From JAXDMK01 sp963790325 (lineage in GTDB: Bacteria > Actinomycetota > Acidimicrobiia > Acidimicrobiales > AC-14), in the NCBI GenBank assembly GCA_963790325.1, contig CAWBNY010000003.1:930001-994000 (forward strand): 64,000 nucleotides of DNA, written 5' to 3'. Positions within the stretch are counted from its first letter, which is position 1; each line of letters begins with the position of its first letter. Below, piece after piece: positions 49,708 through 58,327 of this stretch. The notes beneath the pieces were generated by a model, which did no database searches, was not told the DNA's origin, and saw nothing but the letters and a program-made list of their open reading frames with translations. Made by a program: the position numbers and the translations under genes.

Positions 49708-51978
49708 GTGACGGCCGCCGAGCTCCTCGCCGCGTCCGTCACCGACCTGGTGGCGGAAGCCACCGCCCGGCGGAAGGCCACCACCGGCAGCCGGATCACG
49801 TTCTCGCCCAAGGTCTTCATCCCCCTCACCCACCTGTGTCGCGACCGTTGCGGCTACTGCACGTTCGCCCAGCCCCCGGCCCGGGTGAAGGCGCCGTTCC
49901 TGTCACCCGACGAGGTGCTCGCCATCGCCCGGGCGGGGGCCGCCGCCGGCTGCCATGAGGCCCTCTTCACCCTGGGGGAGGGCCCCGAGGACCGCTACCC
50001 GGTGGCCCGCGCCTGGCTCGCCGCGGCCGGCTACGAGTCGACCGTCGACTACCTGGTCGCCATGTGCGGGCTCGTCCTGGCCGAGACGGGCCTGCTTCCC
50101 CACGCCAACGCGGGCGCCCTCGGGCGCGACGACCTGGCCCGGCTGCGGACGGTGTCGGCATCCCAGGGGATGATGCTCGAATCGCTCGACGCCGGCCTCG
50201 CCTGCCACCGGGGGGCGCCCGACAAGACCCCCGAGCGGCGGCTGGCCACGCTCGATGCCGCCGGTGAGCTGGGTGTTCCCTTCACCACCGGGGTGCTGGT
50301 GGGCATCGGCGAGTCCCGGGCCGACCGGCTGGAGGCGCTGGAGGCGATCGCCGCCAGCCACCGCCGACACGGCCACGTGCAGGAGGTCATCGTCCAGAAC
50401 TTCCTGCCCAAGGCGGGAACGGCGATGTGGGCGGCGCCGGCGTGCCCCCCCGGGGAGATGGTGTGGACGGTGGCCGTCGCCCGCCTGGTCCTTCCGGCCG
50501 ACGTGCACCTTCAGGCCCCCCCCAACCTGTCCGACGACCTGGCTCCGCTGCTGGCCGCGGGCATCGACGACTGGGGCGGCGTCTCGCCGGTCACGCCCGA
50601 CCACGTCAACCCGGAGCGCCCGTGGCCGGCCCTCGACGTCCTCCGGGCCGCCACCGAGGGCGCCGGCTACGAGCTCACCCCCCGCCTCACCATCTACCCC
50701 GAGCGCGCGTCGGCCGCCGAGCGGTGGCTCGACCCCGCCGTCCGCCCCGCGGTGCTGGCCGCGTCCGACGCCCACGGCCTGGCCCGCGACCTCGACGGCT
50801 GGCACGCCGGCGGCACCGCCCCGCCCCCCCGCCTGCTGCCCTCGTTCCCCCGGGCGACGGGGGCCGTCGCCGAGGTGCTGGCCGGCGTGGTCGACGGGCA
50901 GGAGGTGGGCCACGACGAGATCGTCAGCCTCTTCGGCGCCCGGGGCCGGGAGGTGGCGGCCGTGGCCGAGGTGGCCGACGACCTGCGCCGGACCATCGCC
51001 GGTGACGAGGTCACGTGGGTCGCCAACCGCAACATCAACTACACCAACGTGTGCACGTTCAAGTGCCGGTTCTGCGCCTTCTCCAAGGGACCGCTCTCCC
51101 TCAACCTCCGGGGCGACCCCTACCTCCTCGGCGTGGAGGAGATCCAACGCCGGGTGGTGGAGGCGGTCGACCAGGGAGCCACCGAGGTGTGCCTGCAGGG
51201 CGGCATCCACCCCAGCTTCGACGGCGACTACTACGTCGACGTGTGCCGGGCGGTGAAGGCGGCCGCCCCCGGCATCCACGTCCACGGCTTCACCGCCCTG
51301 GAGGTCACCGAGGGCGCCCGCCGCCTGGGCGAGCCCCTCGTCGACTACCTGCGCCGGCTCCAGCAGGCGGGCCTGGCCACCCTCCCCGGCACCGCCGCCG
51401 AGATCCTCGACGACGAGGTTCGGGCCCTCCTGTGCCCCGACAAGATCACCACCGACGAGTGGCTGGAGGCCCACCGGGCGGCCCACTCCATCGGCCTGCG
51501 GTCGAACATCACCATCATGTTCGGGGCCGTCGAGCAGCCGGTGTCGTGGGCCCGCCACCTCCTGCGCACCCGCGACCTGCAGAAGGAGACGGGCGGTTTC
51601 ACCGAGTTCGTCCCCCTGCCGTTCGTCCACATGGCGACGCCGATGTTCCTGCAGGGCAAGGCCCGCCGGGGACCGACGTTCCGGGAGGCGCTGCTCATGC
51701 ACGCGGTGGCCCGCATCGCCTACCGCGAGCTAGTCCCCAACATCCAGGTGTCGTGGGTGAAGATGGGCGCCGTCGGGTCCCGCCAGGCCCTGCTGGCGGG
51801 GGCCAACGACCTCGGCGGCACCCTCATGGACGAGAACATCTCCCGCGCCGCCGGCGCCGCCCACGGCCAGCGCATGGCCGAGGACGACTTCCGCCGCATC
51901 GTCGACCCCCTCGGCCGCCCGCTGCGCCAACGCAGCACCCTCTACGGCCGGGTCGGGGCGGGAGCCGGCGCCGCCTGA
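49708..51978 (+). CDS. fbiC: bifunctional FO synthase FbiC (CofG-CofH fusion)
   Basis: 756-aa enzyme with two radical SAM domains making FO, the chromophore of coenzyme F420, from tyrosine and a flavin-pathway precursor. The N-terminal CofG-like domain has C44/C48/C51 (CRDRCGYC), the C-terminal CofH-like domain C449/C453/C456 (CTFKCRFC). Fusion is the actinobacterial form. GTG at 49708. Presence means the organism probably uses F420; no other F420 genes are in the window. Confidence 0.95.
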   Translation: MTAAELLAASVTDLVAEATARRKATTGSRITFSPKVFIPLTHLCRDRCGYCTFAQPPARVKAPFLSPDEVLAIARAGAAAGCHEALFTLGEGPEDRYPVARAWLAAAGYESTVDYLVAMCGLVLAETGLLPHANAGALGRDDLARLRTVSASQGMMLESLDAGLACHRGAPDKTPERRLATLDAAGELGVPFTTGVLVGIGESRADRLEALEAIAASHRRHGHVQEVIVQNFLPKAGTAMWAAPACPPGEMVWTVAVARLVLPADVHLQAPPNLSDDLAPLLAAGIDDWGGVSPVTPDHVNPERPWPALDVLRAATEGAGYELTPRLTIYPERASAAERWLDPAVRPAVLAASDAHGLARDLDGWHAGGTAPPPRLLPSFPRATGAVAEVLAGVVDGQEVGHDEIVSLFGARGREVAAVAEVADDLRRTIAGDEVTWVANRNINYTNVCTFKCRFCAFSKGPLSLNLRGDPYLLGVEEIQRRVVEAVDQGATEVCLQGGIHPSFDGDYYVDVCRAVKAAAPGIHVHGFTALEVTEGARRLGEPLVDYLRRLQQAGLATLPGTAAEILDDEVRALLCPDKITTDEWLEAHRAAHSIGLRSNITIMFGAVEQPVSWARHLLRTRDLQKETGGFTEFVPLPFVHMATPMFLQGKARRGPTFREALLMHAVARIAYRELVPNIQVSWVKMGAVGSRQALLAGANDLGGTLMDENISRAAGAAHGQRMAEDDFRRIVDPLGRPLRQRSTLYGRVGAGAGAA

Positions 51979-52016
51979 CCCACGAAGGCCGGGGGACGCC
52001 CCCCGCCGGGGTCAGG
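51974..52016. terminator. hairpin between convergent fbiC and small gene
   Basis: CCTGACCC (51974-51981) pairs with GGGTCAGG (52009-52016), and the inner GGGGG/CCCCC (51991-51995 and 51999-52003) makes a second stem. Each outer arm contains the stop codon of one of the two convergent genes. No T-run follows, so termination strength is uncertain. Confidence 0.5.
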
Positions 52017-52236
52017 GGCGGGTGGCGAGGTCCTGGGCGGCGAGGATCCGCTCGGCCTCCAAGCGCACCAGGCGCTCCACATGCTCCACGTGCTCGGGAC
52101 GGGCGCTGCGGCAGCGGACGGTGTGGAGGATGATCGACCGGGGCGACAGCACCCGCTGCTCGAACCAGGTGACACCGATCAAAAGAGCGACCATCCCTCC
52201 CAGCGAGGCGAGGACCAAGACGATGGCGGACGGCAT
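52012..52236 (-). CDS. small membrane protein
   Basis: 74-aa protein with one N-terminal helix (AIVLVLASLGGMVALLIGVTW) and a positively and negatively charged cytosolic tail (RPEHVEHVERLVRLEAERIL) likely to form a helix or short coiled coil. ATG at 52236. Divergent from the LOG-family gene across 74 bp. Unknown function. Confidence 0.55.
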   Translation of the reverse strand: MPSAIVLVLASLGGMVALLIGVTWFEQRVLSPRSIILHTVRCRSARPEHVEHVERLVRLEAERILAAQDLATRP

Positions 52237-52310
52237 GGTGGAAGTCTTGCCCCGGGGGGCGGGCTCGAAACCGGGATGATAGGGCTGCCGACGGCCCTAG
52301 TCTCGGGCCT

Positions 52311-53414
52311 GTGAGCCTGACCCGCACCCACACCGGCGACCCCGACCTCGACCGCCTGCTGGTCGAAGTCCTCGACGCCGCGCCCGCCACCGCCGACCGC
52401 GACCAGCTCCTGGAGATCCTGGTCACGGCGGCCGGCCTGGCCGGCGACAGGGCCCAGCGCCTCAACCTCAAGATCACCAACGCCGCCCTGCGGGAGATGC
52501 GGGAGGCGTTCCGCCTGTTCGCCCCCTTCTCCGAGGTTCCCAAGGTCACCATCTTCGGGTCGGCCCGCACCCGCCCCGACGACCCCCTCTACGTCCAGAC
52601 CCGCGACCTGGCCCGCGACCTGGCCGCCGCCGGCTGGATGGTGGTCACCGGCGCCGGTCCCGGGATCATGGCCGCGGGAGCGGAGGGGGCGGGCCCGGCG
52701 CAGTCGATCGGGGTCAACATCCGGCTGCCGTTCGAGACTCCCAACTCCCTGGTGGCCGACCTCAACATGGTCTCGATGAAGTACTTCTTCACCCGCAAGC
52801 TGATGCTGATGAAGGAGTCGGCCGGGTTCGCGGTGCTCCCGGGCGGCTTCGGCACCCTCGACGAGGCGTTCGAGCTGCTCACCCTCCTGCAGACGGGCAA
52901 GGCCGCCCCCGCCCCCATCGTGCTGCTGGAGGTCCCCGGCGGCACGTACTGGCACGCGTGGGCGGGCTTCATCCGGGACGAGGTCCTGGCCCGGGGCCTG
53001 ATCTCGGAGGAGGACCTGGCCCTCTACCGGATCACCGACGACGCCGCCGTGGCCCGGGACGAGCTCCTCGGCTTCTTCCGCAACTACCACTCGATCCGCT
53101 TCGTCGGCCAGCGGCTGGTGGTCCGGCTCCGCGCCGCCCCCACCGCCGACGAGCTCGACGCCCTCAACCGCGATTTCGCCGACATCGTGACCCGGGGTCG
53201 CATCCAGGCCACCGGCGCCCTGCCGGCCGAGGTCTCCGACGACGACCACGTCGAGCTGCCCCGCCTTGTCCTCCATTACGACCGGGCCCGCCAGGGACGG
53301 CTCCGGTCGCTCGTCGACGCCCTCAACCGGCTGCCTTCGGCCCCGCCGGGGCTGGCCCCGCCCGACGCCGACGCGGTGGTGGCCGCGGCCACCACCCTCG
53401 GCACCGACGCCTGA
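52311..53414 (+). CDS. LOG-family protein (TIGR00725/YgdH-like)
   Basis: 367-aa protein. Core LOG fold: VTIFGSARTRPDDPLYVQ, VVTGAGPGIMAAGAEGA, and the family motif PGGFGTLDE. In LONELY GUY proteins this motif binds the phosphoribosyl part of cytokinin nucleotides or AMP. The long N- and C-terminal extensions (about 80 and 90 aa) resemble pyrimidine/purine nucleotide 5'-monophosphate nucleosidases (PpnN type), which suggests nucleotide turnover rather than hormone activation. GTG at 52311. Confidence 0.85.
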   Translation: MSLTRTHTGDPDLDRLLVEVLDAAPATADRDQLLEILVTAAGLAGDRAQRLNLKITNAALREMREAFRLFAPFSEVPKVTIFGSARTRPDDPLYVQTRDLARDLAAAGWMVVTGAGPGIMAAGAEGAGPAQSIGVNIRLPFETPNSLVADLNMVSMKYFFTRKLMLMKESAGFAVLPGGFGTLDEAFELLTLLQTGKAAPAPIVLLEVPGGTYWHAWAGFIRDEVLARGLISEEDLALYRITDDAAVARDELLGFFRNYHSIRFVGQRLVVRLRAAPTADELDALNRDFADIVTRGRIQATGALPAEVSDDDHVELPRLVLHYDRARQGRLRSLVDALNRLPSAPPGLAPPDADAVVAAATTLGTDA

Positions 53415-53459
53415 CGCCGGTCTGCTCAGGGTCCGGCCCTCAGCCGGTCGGGTCGGGGC

Positions 53460-53966
53460 TCACCACTTCCAGGAGCCGGCCAGGTCGAGGCGCACGGTGG
53501 CGGCGTAGCCGTCGAGGGCGCCCAGCAGCTCCTCCGAGCTCAGCCGCATCTCCGACGAGCGCACGTGCCACACCGGCATGCCGTCGGCGCGGCGGGCCTT
53601 GATCACGGCGAAGACGGACTCGATGAGGTACTGGTCGGCGACGCCCACCGTCTCCAGCCCGGCCAGCAGCTCGCTGAAGGTGATCGGCCCCAGCTTGGCG
53701 TGCTGGCCGGACGTGGCCGGGCTGAACGTGCCCTTCCAGGACTTGGTCAGCCGCTGGCGGATGGAGGTGGTGAGTCCCTCGAGCACCCCGAGCAGCTCCT
53801 CCATCGTCAGCGGCGGACCGCCGCTGCGGACCGACCACGCCGCCTTGCCGTCCTCGCCCCGGAGCTTGAGCAGGGCGAAGGCCGTCTCCACGGTCATCCC
53901 CTCGCCGATGGTGGTCGTCCCGTAGCCGGCCAGCAGGTCGGAGAACTGGGTGCGCTCCTCAGCCAA
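53460..53966 (-). CDS. protein with two internal repeats, unknown function
   Basis: 168-aa soluble protein built from two similar halves: MEELLGVLEGLTTSIRQRL with TKSW, and SEELLGALDGYAATVRLDL with AGSW, each preceded by a K-x-R ... VWHVRS / AWSVRS stretch. So it arose by internal duplication. Codon use looks normal. The best start is TTG at 53966 (there is no nearby ATG/GTG), overlapping a small possible upstream frame. No known family recognised. Confidence 0.65.
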   Translation of the reverse strand: MAEERTQFSDLLAGYGTTTIGEGMTVETAFALLKLRGEDGKAAWSVRSGGPPLTMEELLGVLEGLTTSIRQRLTKSWKGTFSPATSGQHAKLGPITFSELLAGLETVGVADQYLIESVFAVIKARRADGMPVWHVRSSEMRLSSEELLGALDGYAATVRLDLAGSWKW

Positions 53967-54441
53967 CGGTGCCGCGCCCCACGAGGCTCATGGCGAGGAA
54001 GGTACTCCCTCCCACTCCCCGCCGGGGCCGGGGCGGACGCAGGTGGAGGACCGTCTCGTCCTCCACCACGACGATGTTGGGGAGGGCGGCCGTGGCCGCC
54101 CTCCCCTCCGCCGAACCTGTCCCCTGCCCCGTCGCCGGGGGACCGTGACCGCTAAGCGGGGCGTCCGGACCATGCCGGCGCCGACCGGTCCCAGGTCGAG
54201 CACCGATGGGAGCGCACGAGGGGGGACCACAGACCCATCGTCGGGTGCTCCCCTTCCGGGGGGTCCTCGCCATGGGAGAAGCCGTTGGTGGGCAGCGACA
54301 CGAGGATCCCTTCGGGTGGTGGTTCGCCTACTCCTGAGAGCCGCCAGCCGGCGGTGAGATACATCCGAGTCGAACGACCCATCAAGGATCCCGGCCGGCC
54401 GGCCGATCCATGGTCAGCCGTCGACACCAGAGGTGAGTCCC
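53967..54441 (+). other. 475-bp gene-free stretch with structured leader
   Basis: No convincing gene is seen. A possible 44-codon minus-strand frame (ending at 53959) has plausible codon use but no family. The right half (54190-54410) is rich in hairpins: CGATGGG/CCCATCG (54204-54210, 54234-54240), CCCC/GGGG (54250-54261), CCC-TTCG-GGG (54308-54317), CCGCC/GGCGG (54341-54354), and GGATC/GATCC around a GC palindrome (54386-54409). This looks like a long regulatory 5' leader of the secreted protein gene at 54442. A resemblance to ydaO-type c-di-AMP riboswitches (GGGGGGACCAC) is weak. Confidence 0.45.
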
Positions 54442-55881
54442 ATGCGCCGTCCCGCACTCCGTCGTTCCTTCGTGGTTGCCGTGACGTTCGTCGCGCTCGC
54501 GGGCGGGCTGCTCTCGTCGGCCCCCAACAGCCAGGCCGCCCCCGCCGCCGTCAGCGAGATCGCCCGGGGCCTGCGGGACGAGCGCCGGGGCCTCATCTAC
54601 GACGGCCTCCAGCGGCGGGCCGGCGGCCCGTGCGGGGACGCCTTCGAGATCGTCGAGCACACCCCCGCCGGGCGCACCCGCTGCACCCACGGCCCCGACC
54701 CCGCCCCCGACGGCGTCGACGTCCGGGTGCGCAGGGAGTTCGGCCCCGCGACCGCCCCCCCGCCGGCGGTGGCCGCGGCCCAGGCCGGGATCCCCTGCTA
54801 CGGCACCGGCGGCGACGGCTACCGGGTCCAGCTGCTCTACGTCCGCCTGGCCGGGTCGACCGATCGCTCGGCCACCCTGTTCCCCAACATGGTGACCTGG
54901 GCCGCCACCGCCAACACCGTCTACCGGGACAGCGCGGCCCAGACCGGCGGCGTCCGCAACATCCGCTACGTGACCGACGCCTCCTGCAACCTGGTCATCC
55001 TCAAGGCGGAGGTGTCGAGCGCGGCCATGGGGAACTTCTCGACCTACGTGTCCGAGCTCAAGGCCCAGGGCTTCAACCGGTCCGACCGCAAGTACCTGAC
55101 CTGGGCCGACGCCAACACCTACTGCGGCATCGGCGAGCTCTACCTCGACGACAAGGCCATCACCACCCCGGGCCTGTCGACCAGCAACTACAACAACGGC
55201 CACCCCCAGGTGGCCGGCGCCTTCGCCCGCACCGACAACGGCTGCTGGGGGATGGCCAACTCGGTCGAGGCCCACGAGCTGACCCACAACCTCGGTGGCG
55301 TCCAGCGCAGCGCGCCCCACGCCACCCAGGGCCTGCACTGCACCGACGAGTCCGACCGCATGTGCTACTCGGACGCGGCCGGGGTGGTCATGAGCCAGGT
55401 GTGCGCCACGTCCAACGAGCGCCTGCTCGACTGCAACCACGACGACTACTTCCACACCGGCCCGCCGTCCGGCAGCTACCTGGCCACCCATTGGAACACG
55501 GCCAACAGCGCCTTTTTGGCCACCGCCGACCCCACCCCCGGCCCGACCACGACGACCACCGTGGTGGCGCCGACCACCACCACCACCGTGGCTGCGGCCA
55601 TCCCGTCGGCCCCCCGGAACCTGTCGGCCAAGAAGGCGCCGTTCTTCTCGCGGGGCGTCCGCCTGACCTGGCAGGCGCCGGTGACGGGCCCGGTGACCGG
55701 CTACAACGTCTACCGGAAGACGGGCACGGGCTCCTTCGCCAAGGTCGCCGACCTCGCCACGACGACCAGTTGGGCCGACACCGGCACCGTCGCGGGGACC
55801 TCCTACACCTACGTGGTGTCGGCCGAGAACGGGTCCCGGGAAGGACCGGGCTCCAACCAGTCGACGGCCACCGCCAGGTAG
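54442..55881 (+). CDS. secreted HExxH metalloprotease-like protein with fibronectin III domain
   Basis: 479-aa protein. Signal peptide (RRSFVVAVTFVALAGGLLSS, cut near AQA), a cysteine-containing core (about 40-360), Thr/Pro linker (about 365-385) and one C-terminal fibronectin-III-like domain (VRLTWQAPVTGPVTGYNVYR). The zinc-binding motif HELTH is at H278-H282; a conserved histidine and aspartate downstream (LHCTDESDRMCY) may complete the site, with DRMCY as a Met-turn-like block. ATG at 54442 (GTG 54433 is possible). First of two tandem paralogues. Confidence 0.75.
   Translation: MRRPALRRSFVVAVTFVALAGGLLSSAPNSQAAPAAVSEIARGLRDERRGLIYDGLQRRAGGPCGDAFEIVEHTPAGRTRCTHGPDPAPDGVDVRVRREFGPATAPPPAVAAAQAGIPCYGTGGDGYRVQLLYVRLAGSTDRSATLFPNMVTWAATANTVYRDSAAQTGGVRNIRYVTDASCNLVILKAEVSSAAMGNFSTYVSELKAQGFNRSDRKYLTWADANTYCGIGELYLDDKAITTPGLSTSNYNNGHPQVAGAFARTDNGCWGMANSVEAHELTHNLGGVQRSAPHATQGLHCTDESDRMCYSDAAGVVMSQVCATSNERLLDCNHDDYFHTGPPSGSYLATHWNTANSAFLATADPTPGPTTTTTVVAPTTTTTVAAAIPSAPRNLSAKKAPFFSRGVRLTWQAPVTGPVTGYNVYRKTGTGSFAKVADLATTTSWADTGTVAGTSYTYVVSAENGSREGPGSNQSTATAR
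55541..55600 (+). repeat. ACC/ACG trinucleotide-rich linker
   Basis: Runs of ACC and ACG codons encode the threonine-rich spacer (PTTTTTVVAPTTTTTV) between protease-like and fibronectin domains, a low-complexity region likely to vary in length. Confidence 0.7.
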
Positions 55882-55908
55882 TGGCCGCCGGCCGGGCGGG
55901 CCGGTAGG

Positions 55909-57390
55909 TTGGGCGCCTTGCGTCGCCGCCCCCTCGTCTCGGTCGGTGTCCTGGTCTTGGTCTCCGCCCTTTTGTCGGCGCTCCCGGTCCGGGGCCAGAC
56001 GGCGGCGCCCGACCCCGAGCAGCTCCGGGACGAACGGCGGGGCCTCGTCTACCAAGGCCTCCGGCAGCGTCCGGACGGGCCCTGCGGCACCGCCTTCGAG
56101 ATCGTCGAAGACGTCCCCGACGGGCGCACCCGCTGCACCCACGGTCCCGACCCCGCGCCCGACGGCGTCGACGCCCGGGTGCCGCGGGCGGCGCCGCCGG
56201 CCCTGCCGGCCTCGGGGCCGACGCCCGGGGTGGCCGGGGCCCAGGCCGGCATCCCCTGCTACGGCACCGGCAGCGACGGCTACCGGGTCCAGATGCTCTA
56301 CGTCCGGGTGTCGGGCTCGGCCGACAAGTCGGCCACCTACTACCCGAGCTTCGTGACCTGGGCGGCCAACGCCGACGCCGCCTTCCGGGACAGCGCGGCC
56401 AAGACCGGCGGCGTCCGCCACATCCGCTACCTCACCGACTCGTCCTGCAACCTGTCGGTCAGCGCGGTCCAGGTGTCGGTCTCCGGGATCAGAAGCCTCT
56501 CGGGGATGATCAGCGAGCTCAAGGCGAAGGGATTCAACCGGTCCGACCGCAAGTACCTGGCCTGGGTCGACACCGCCAGCGCCGGCTACTGCGGGATCGC
56601 CGAGATCTACATCGACGACAAGGGCATCACCACGCCCGGCCTGTCGACCAGCAACTACAGCAACGGTCACCCGAGCGTGAAGGGGACGTTCGGCCGGGTC
56701 GACACCACCTGCTGGGGGCTGGCGAACTCGGTCGAGGCCCACGAGCTGGTCCACATGCTGGGCGGGGTCCAGACGTCGGCCCCCCGCGCCACCGCCGGCT
56801 ACCACTGCCGGGACGAGTCCGACCGCATGTGTTACGTCGACGGCGCCGGCGTGGTGATGAGCCAGCTGTGCGCGGTGGCCGACGAGCGGCTCCTCGACTG
56901 CAACAACGACGACTACTTCAACACCAACCCCGTCGCCGGCAGCTATCTGGCCACCCGCTGGAACGTGGCCGACAACGCCTTCCTGGCCCCCCACCACCCG
57001 GGGAGCGCGCCGTCACCACCGCCGCCACCTCCCCCGACGACCACCACTACGACCCCGCCGGGCGGCGGGCCAACCACGACCACCACGACCACCACGACCA
57101 CCACCGTCGCCGGGGCCACCCCGTCCGCCCCCCGCAGCCTGGCCGTCTACCGGTCCGGATCGTCGATCTTGCTCGTGTGGTCGCCGCCCACCACCGGTCC
57201 GGTCACCGGCTACAACGTCTACCGGAGGTCGGGGTCGGGCGCCTTCGCCAAGATCGCCGACCTCGGCTCGACGGCGAGGAACTACTCCGACGGCAGGGCC
57301 ACCGCCGGCACGACCTACACCTACGCCGTCTCGGCCGAGAACGGAGCCCGCGAGGGACCGCTGTCGAACCAGGTGACGGTCACCAGATAG
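55909..57390 (+). CDS. secreted HExxH metalloprotease-like protein, tandem paralogue
   Basis: 493-aa paralogue of the previous gene with the same plan: signal peptide (VSVGVLVLVSALLSALPVRG), core with HELVH at H278-H282 and YHCRDESDRMCYVDGAG, a Pro/Thr-rich linker longer than its partner's (PPPPPPPTTTTTTPP), and a C-terminal fibronectin domain (TTGPVTGYNVYRRSGSG). Start TTG 55909 or TTG 55918 (no ATG). The two genes are 27 bp apart, so a tandem duplication in one operon; the linkers have diverged. Confidence 0.73.
   Translation: MGALRRRPLVSVGVLVLVSALLSALPVRGQTAAPDPEQLRDERRGLVYQGLRQRPDGPCGTAFEIVEDVPDGRTRCTHGPDPAPDGVDARVPRAAPPALPASGPTPGVAGAQAGIPCYGTGSDGYRVQMLYVRVSGSADKSATYYPSFVTWAANADAAFRDSAAKTGGVRHIRYLTDSSCNLSVSAVQVSVSGIRSLSGMISELKAKGFNRSDRKYLAWVDTASAGYCGIAEIYIDDKGITTPGLSTSNYSNGHPSVKGTFGRVDTTCWGLANSVEAHELVHMLGGVQTSAPRATAGYHCRDESDRMCYVDGAGVVMSQLCAVADERLLDCNNDDYFNTNPVAGSYLATRWNVADNAFLAPHHPGSAPSPPPPPPPTTTTTTPPGGGPTTTTTTTTTTTVAGATPSAPRSLAVYRSGSSILLVWSPPTTGPVTGYNVYRRSGSGAFAKIADLGSTARNYSDGRATAGTTYTYAVSAENGAREGPLSNQVTVTR
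57010..57110 (+). repeat. trinucleotide-rich Pro/Thr linker
   Basis: Successive CCG/CCC and ACC/ACG codons encode polyproline and polythreonine stretches joining core and fibronectin domain. Longer than the matching region in the upstream paralogue. Confidence 0.7.
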
Positions 57391-57391
57391 G

Positions 57392-57443
57392 CGAACCGGT
57401 GACGGATTCGGTCGTCCCGGCGGCCGAGTCCGCCACCGGTTCG
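57392..57443. repeat. palindromic repeat copy 3, bidirectional terminator
   Basis: Arms 57392-57411 and 57424-57443 match over 18 of 20 positions with a 12-nt loop. It sits exactly between convergent stops (57390 and 57445). Left-arm core GAACCGGTGACGGATTCGGT is nearly the same as that at 7540. Confidence 0.75.
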
Positions 57444-57444
57444 A

Positions 57445-58290
57445 TCAGCCTCGGTGGCGGCGGCCGGCCCGGTCGAGGGCCCGCAGAGGTGGCAGGAGCT
57501 CGATCACCCGGCTGAAGGAGATCAGCTCGCCGGCGACGTTGAGGGTGACCAGGGCCATCAGCACCACGTCGCGCACCCCGGGGCCGGTGGCCAGCACCGT
57601 CGCCAGCCCGAGCACCGCGCCCAGGGGGTTGGCCCCCGCGTCACCGAGCATGAGCCGCTCCCGGAGGTCGTCGACCAGCAGGCCGAGGGCGGCCCCCACC
57701 ACCACCGCCACCGGGACCAGCTCGGGGGCGGCGCCCACGCCCAGCACGAGCAGGACGAACGCCAGCCCTCCCGCCTTGGTCGTCCGCCCCGGAGCCCGGT
57801 CGAGCAGGTTGGCCATGTTGGCGGCCAGCGCCACGACCAGGGCGTCGGCCATCAGCCGGCCCGGCGACCGGTTCACCGACGGAGCCACCACCAGCAGGGC
57901 GACGGCGCCGCCGCCCACCAGCTTGAGCATCCCGCTGGTGATCCGGCCCGAGAGAAGGGCCGTCCCGTGGCCCCGGAAGCCCTTGTGCTGGGCCGAGCCG
58001 AGGACGTCGTCGACCAGGCCGAGCAGGGCGTAGGCGAGGACGGTGACGAGGACGAGGGTTCGGGGGCCGGAGAGGCCGACGTCGCCCACCCCGAACGACG
58101 CCGCCACCGCCCGTCCCCCCTCCACCGCGAGCACGGCCAGAGCCAGGACCACCCCGGCCGCGGTGGGCAGGGCGGCCCCCCGGTAGTTGGTCCGGGTGAG
58201 GGCGGTGGACTCGAACAGCCCGGCCAGCCCCCGCCACAACAGGCGGGCCATCACCACGCCGACCAGCAGGCCGCAGGCGAGGGCCCTCAT
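57445..58290 (-). CDS. MraY/WecA-like glycosyltransferase family 4 protein
   Basis: 281-aa polytopic membrane protein. YALLGLVDDVLGSAQHKGFR is the metal-binding aspartate block of polyprenyl-phosphate N-acetylhexosamine-1-phosphate transferases, and MLGDAGANPLGAVLGLA is the C-terminal cytosolic block. It is shorter than MraY (about 360 aa), so a peripheral sugar-lipid transferase is likelier than the essential MraY. Downstream of the GT2 fusion with a 37-bp gap, it belongs to the envelope gene run. Confidence 0.82.
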   Translation of the reverse strand: MRALACGLLVGVVMARLLWRGLAGLFESTALTRTNYRGAALPTAAGVVLALAVLAVEGGRAVAASFGVGDVGLSGPRTLVLVTVLAYALLGLVDDVLGSAQHKGFRGHGTALLSGRITSGMLKLVGGGAVALLVVAPSVNRSPGRLMADALVVALAANMANLLDRAPGRTTKAGGLAFVLLVLGVGAAPELVPVAVVVGAALGLLVDDLRERLMLGDAGANPLGAVLGLATVLATGPGVRDVVLMALVTLNVAGELISFSRVIELLPPLRALDRAGRRHRG

Positions 58291-58327
58291 CGGGCCGCGA
58301 CGTTCGGCCCCGGGCCACGACCGACGG

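Noticed and set aside
54190..54441. A confirmed c-di-AMP, glycine or cobalamin riboswitch
   Set aside because: Individual hairpins exist, but the diagnostic conserved loops could not be matched convincingly by eye; kept only as a candidate leader.
55541..57110. CRISPR-like or minisatellite arrays
   Set aside because: The repeats are trinucleotide runs encoding Thr/Pro linkers within secreted proteins; no spacers or direct repeats of CRISPR size.
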